Part shown: positions 5,669 through 5,687 of the stretch, piece after piece
Layout: the number at the start of each line of letters is the position of its first letter
How positions within the stretch are numbered: position 1 is the first letter of the stretch
From: Thermoleophilia bacterium
Lineage (GTDB): Bacteria; Actinomycetota; Thermoleophilia; RBG-16-64-13
Assembly (NCBI GenBank): GCA_016929985.1
Contig: JAFGIH010000636.1
Span: 1-5,687 of the forward strand
Length of the DNA: 5,687 nucleotides
Direction: 5' to 3'
Made by a program: the position numbers and the translations under genes
Notes under the pieces: model-generated
Seen by the model: the letters and a program-made list of their open reading frames with translations, nothing else
What the model was told of the DNA's origin: nothing
Databases searched by the model: none

Positions 5669-5687
5669 ATGGCAGTTCCCAGACTCA
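5669..5687 (+). CDS. rplE: 50S ribosomal protein L5, first six codons only (3' truncated by window edge)
   Basis: Six codons plus one base are visible after ATG 5669, reading M-A-V-P-R-L, which fits the MAxPRLKE-type start of L5, a 5S rRNA-binding protein of the central protuberance. The assignment rests mainly on position: rplE follows rplX in nearly all bacterial spc operons. AAGGGT at 5658-5663 lies 5 nt before the ATG, and only 2 nt separate it from the rplX stop. Too little sequence is present to judge the protein itself. Confidence 0.85.

Noticed and set aside
1..5687. A new or accessory system (mobile element, defence gene, CRISPR array, riboswitch) in the window
   Set aside because: Every gene is a core ribosomal protein in the standard order, gaps are at most 39 nt, and I found no long repeats, foreign genes or structured leader.

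Overview
The window is one uninterrupted stretch of a bacterial ribosomal-protein operon: the S10 cluster running directly into the spc cluster. All genes are on the + strand, in the order rpsJ (5' truncated) - rplC - rplD - rplW - rplB - rpsS - rplV - rpsC - rplP - rpmC - rpsQ - rplN - rplX - rplE (first six codons only). Almost every base is coding. The largest gap between genes is 39 nt (rpsC-rplP), and several junctions overlap by 1 to 11 nt. I see no tRNA, rRNA, mobile element, CRISPR array, long repeat, convincing promoter or intrinsic terminator.

The organism is a GC-rich bacterium using the standard bacterial code, since TAA, TAG and TGA all end genes where the families are expected to end. 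Sequence flavour points to Actinobacteriota or a neighbouring deep Gram-positive-type lineage: the S10 segment [14 protein letters not shown] followed by KDSREHFE, the L23 N-terminus REVIIRPIISEKSY, the L2 C-terminal segment [14 protein letters not shown] and the L29 segment FNLRF...GQLEN. This is recall of family sequences, not a search, so the phylum is a moderate-confidence inference and no genus is proposed.

Region by region: bases 1-283 hold the end of S10 (30S; also NusE). Bases 283-2691 hold the 50S proteins L3, L4, L23 and L2. Bases 2701-4007 alternate S19, L22 and S3. Bases 4047-4925 hold L16, L29 and S17, which ends the classical S10 operon. Bases 4954-5687 open the spc operon with L14, L24 and the start of L5. 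The products make up much of the early 23S-binding set (L3, L4, L22, L23, L24, L29), the peptidyl-transferase surroundings (L2, L3, L16), the exit tunnel and its rim (L4, L22, L23, L24, L29) and the 30S head and mRNA path (S3, S10, S19), plus S17.

Nothing here looks like a new system. The points worth a second look are modest: TAG is the commonest stop codon, which is unexpected for highly expressed genes. There is a weak-looking in-frame TAG between rplV and rpsC. S19 and L4 carry lineage-type substitutions in conserved segments. Four starts are non-ATG, and three more positions have GTG/ATG start ambiguity that the ribosome-binding sites help settle.
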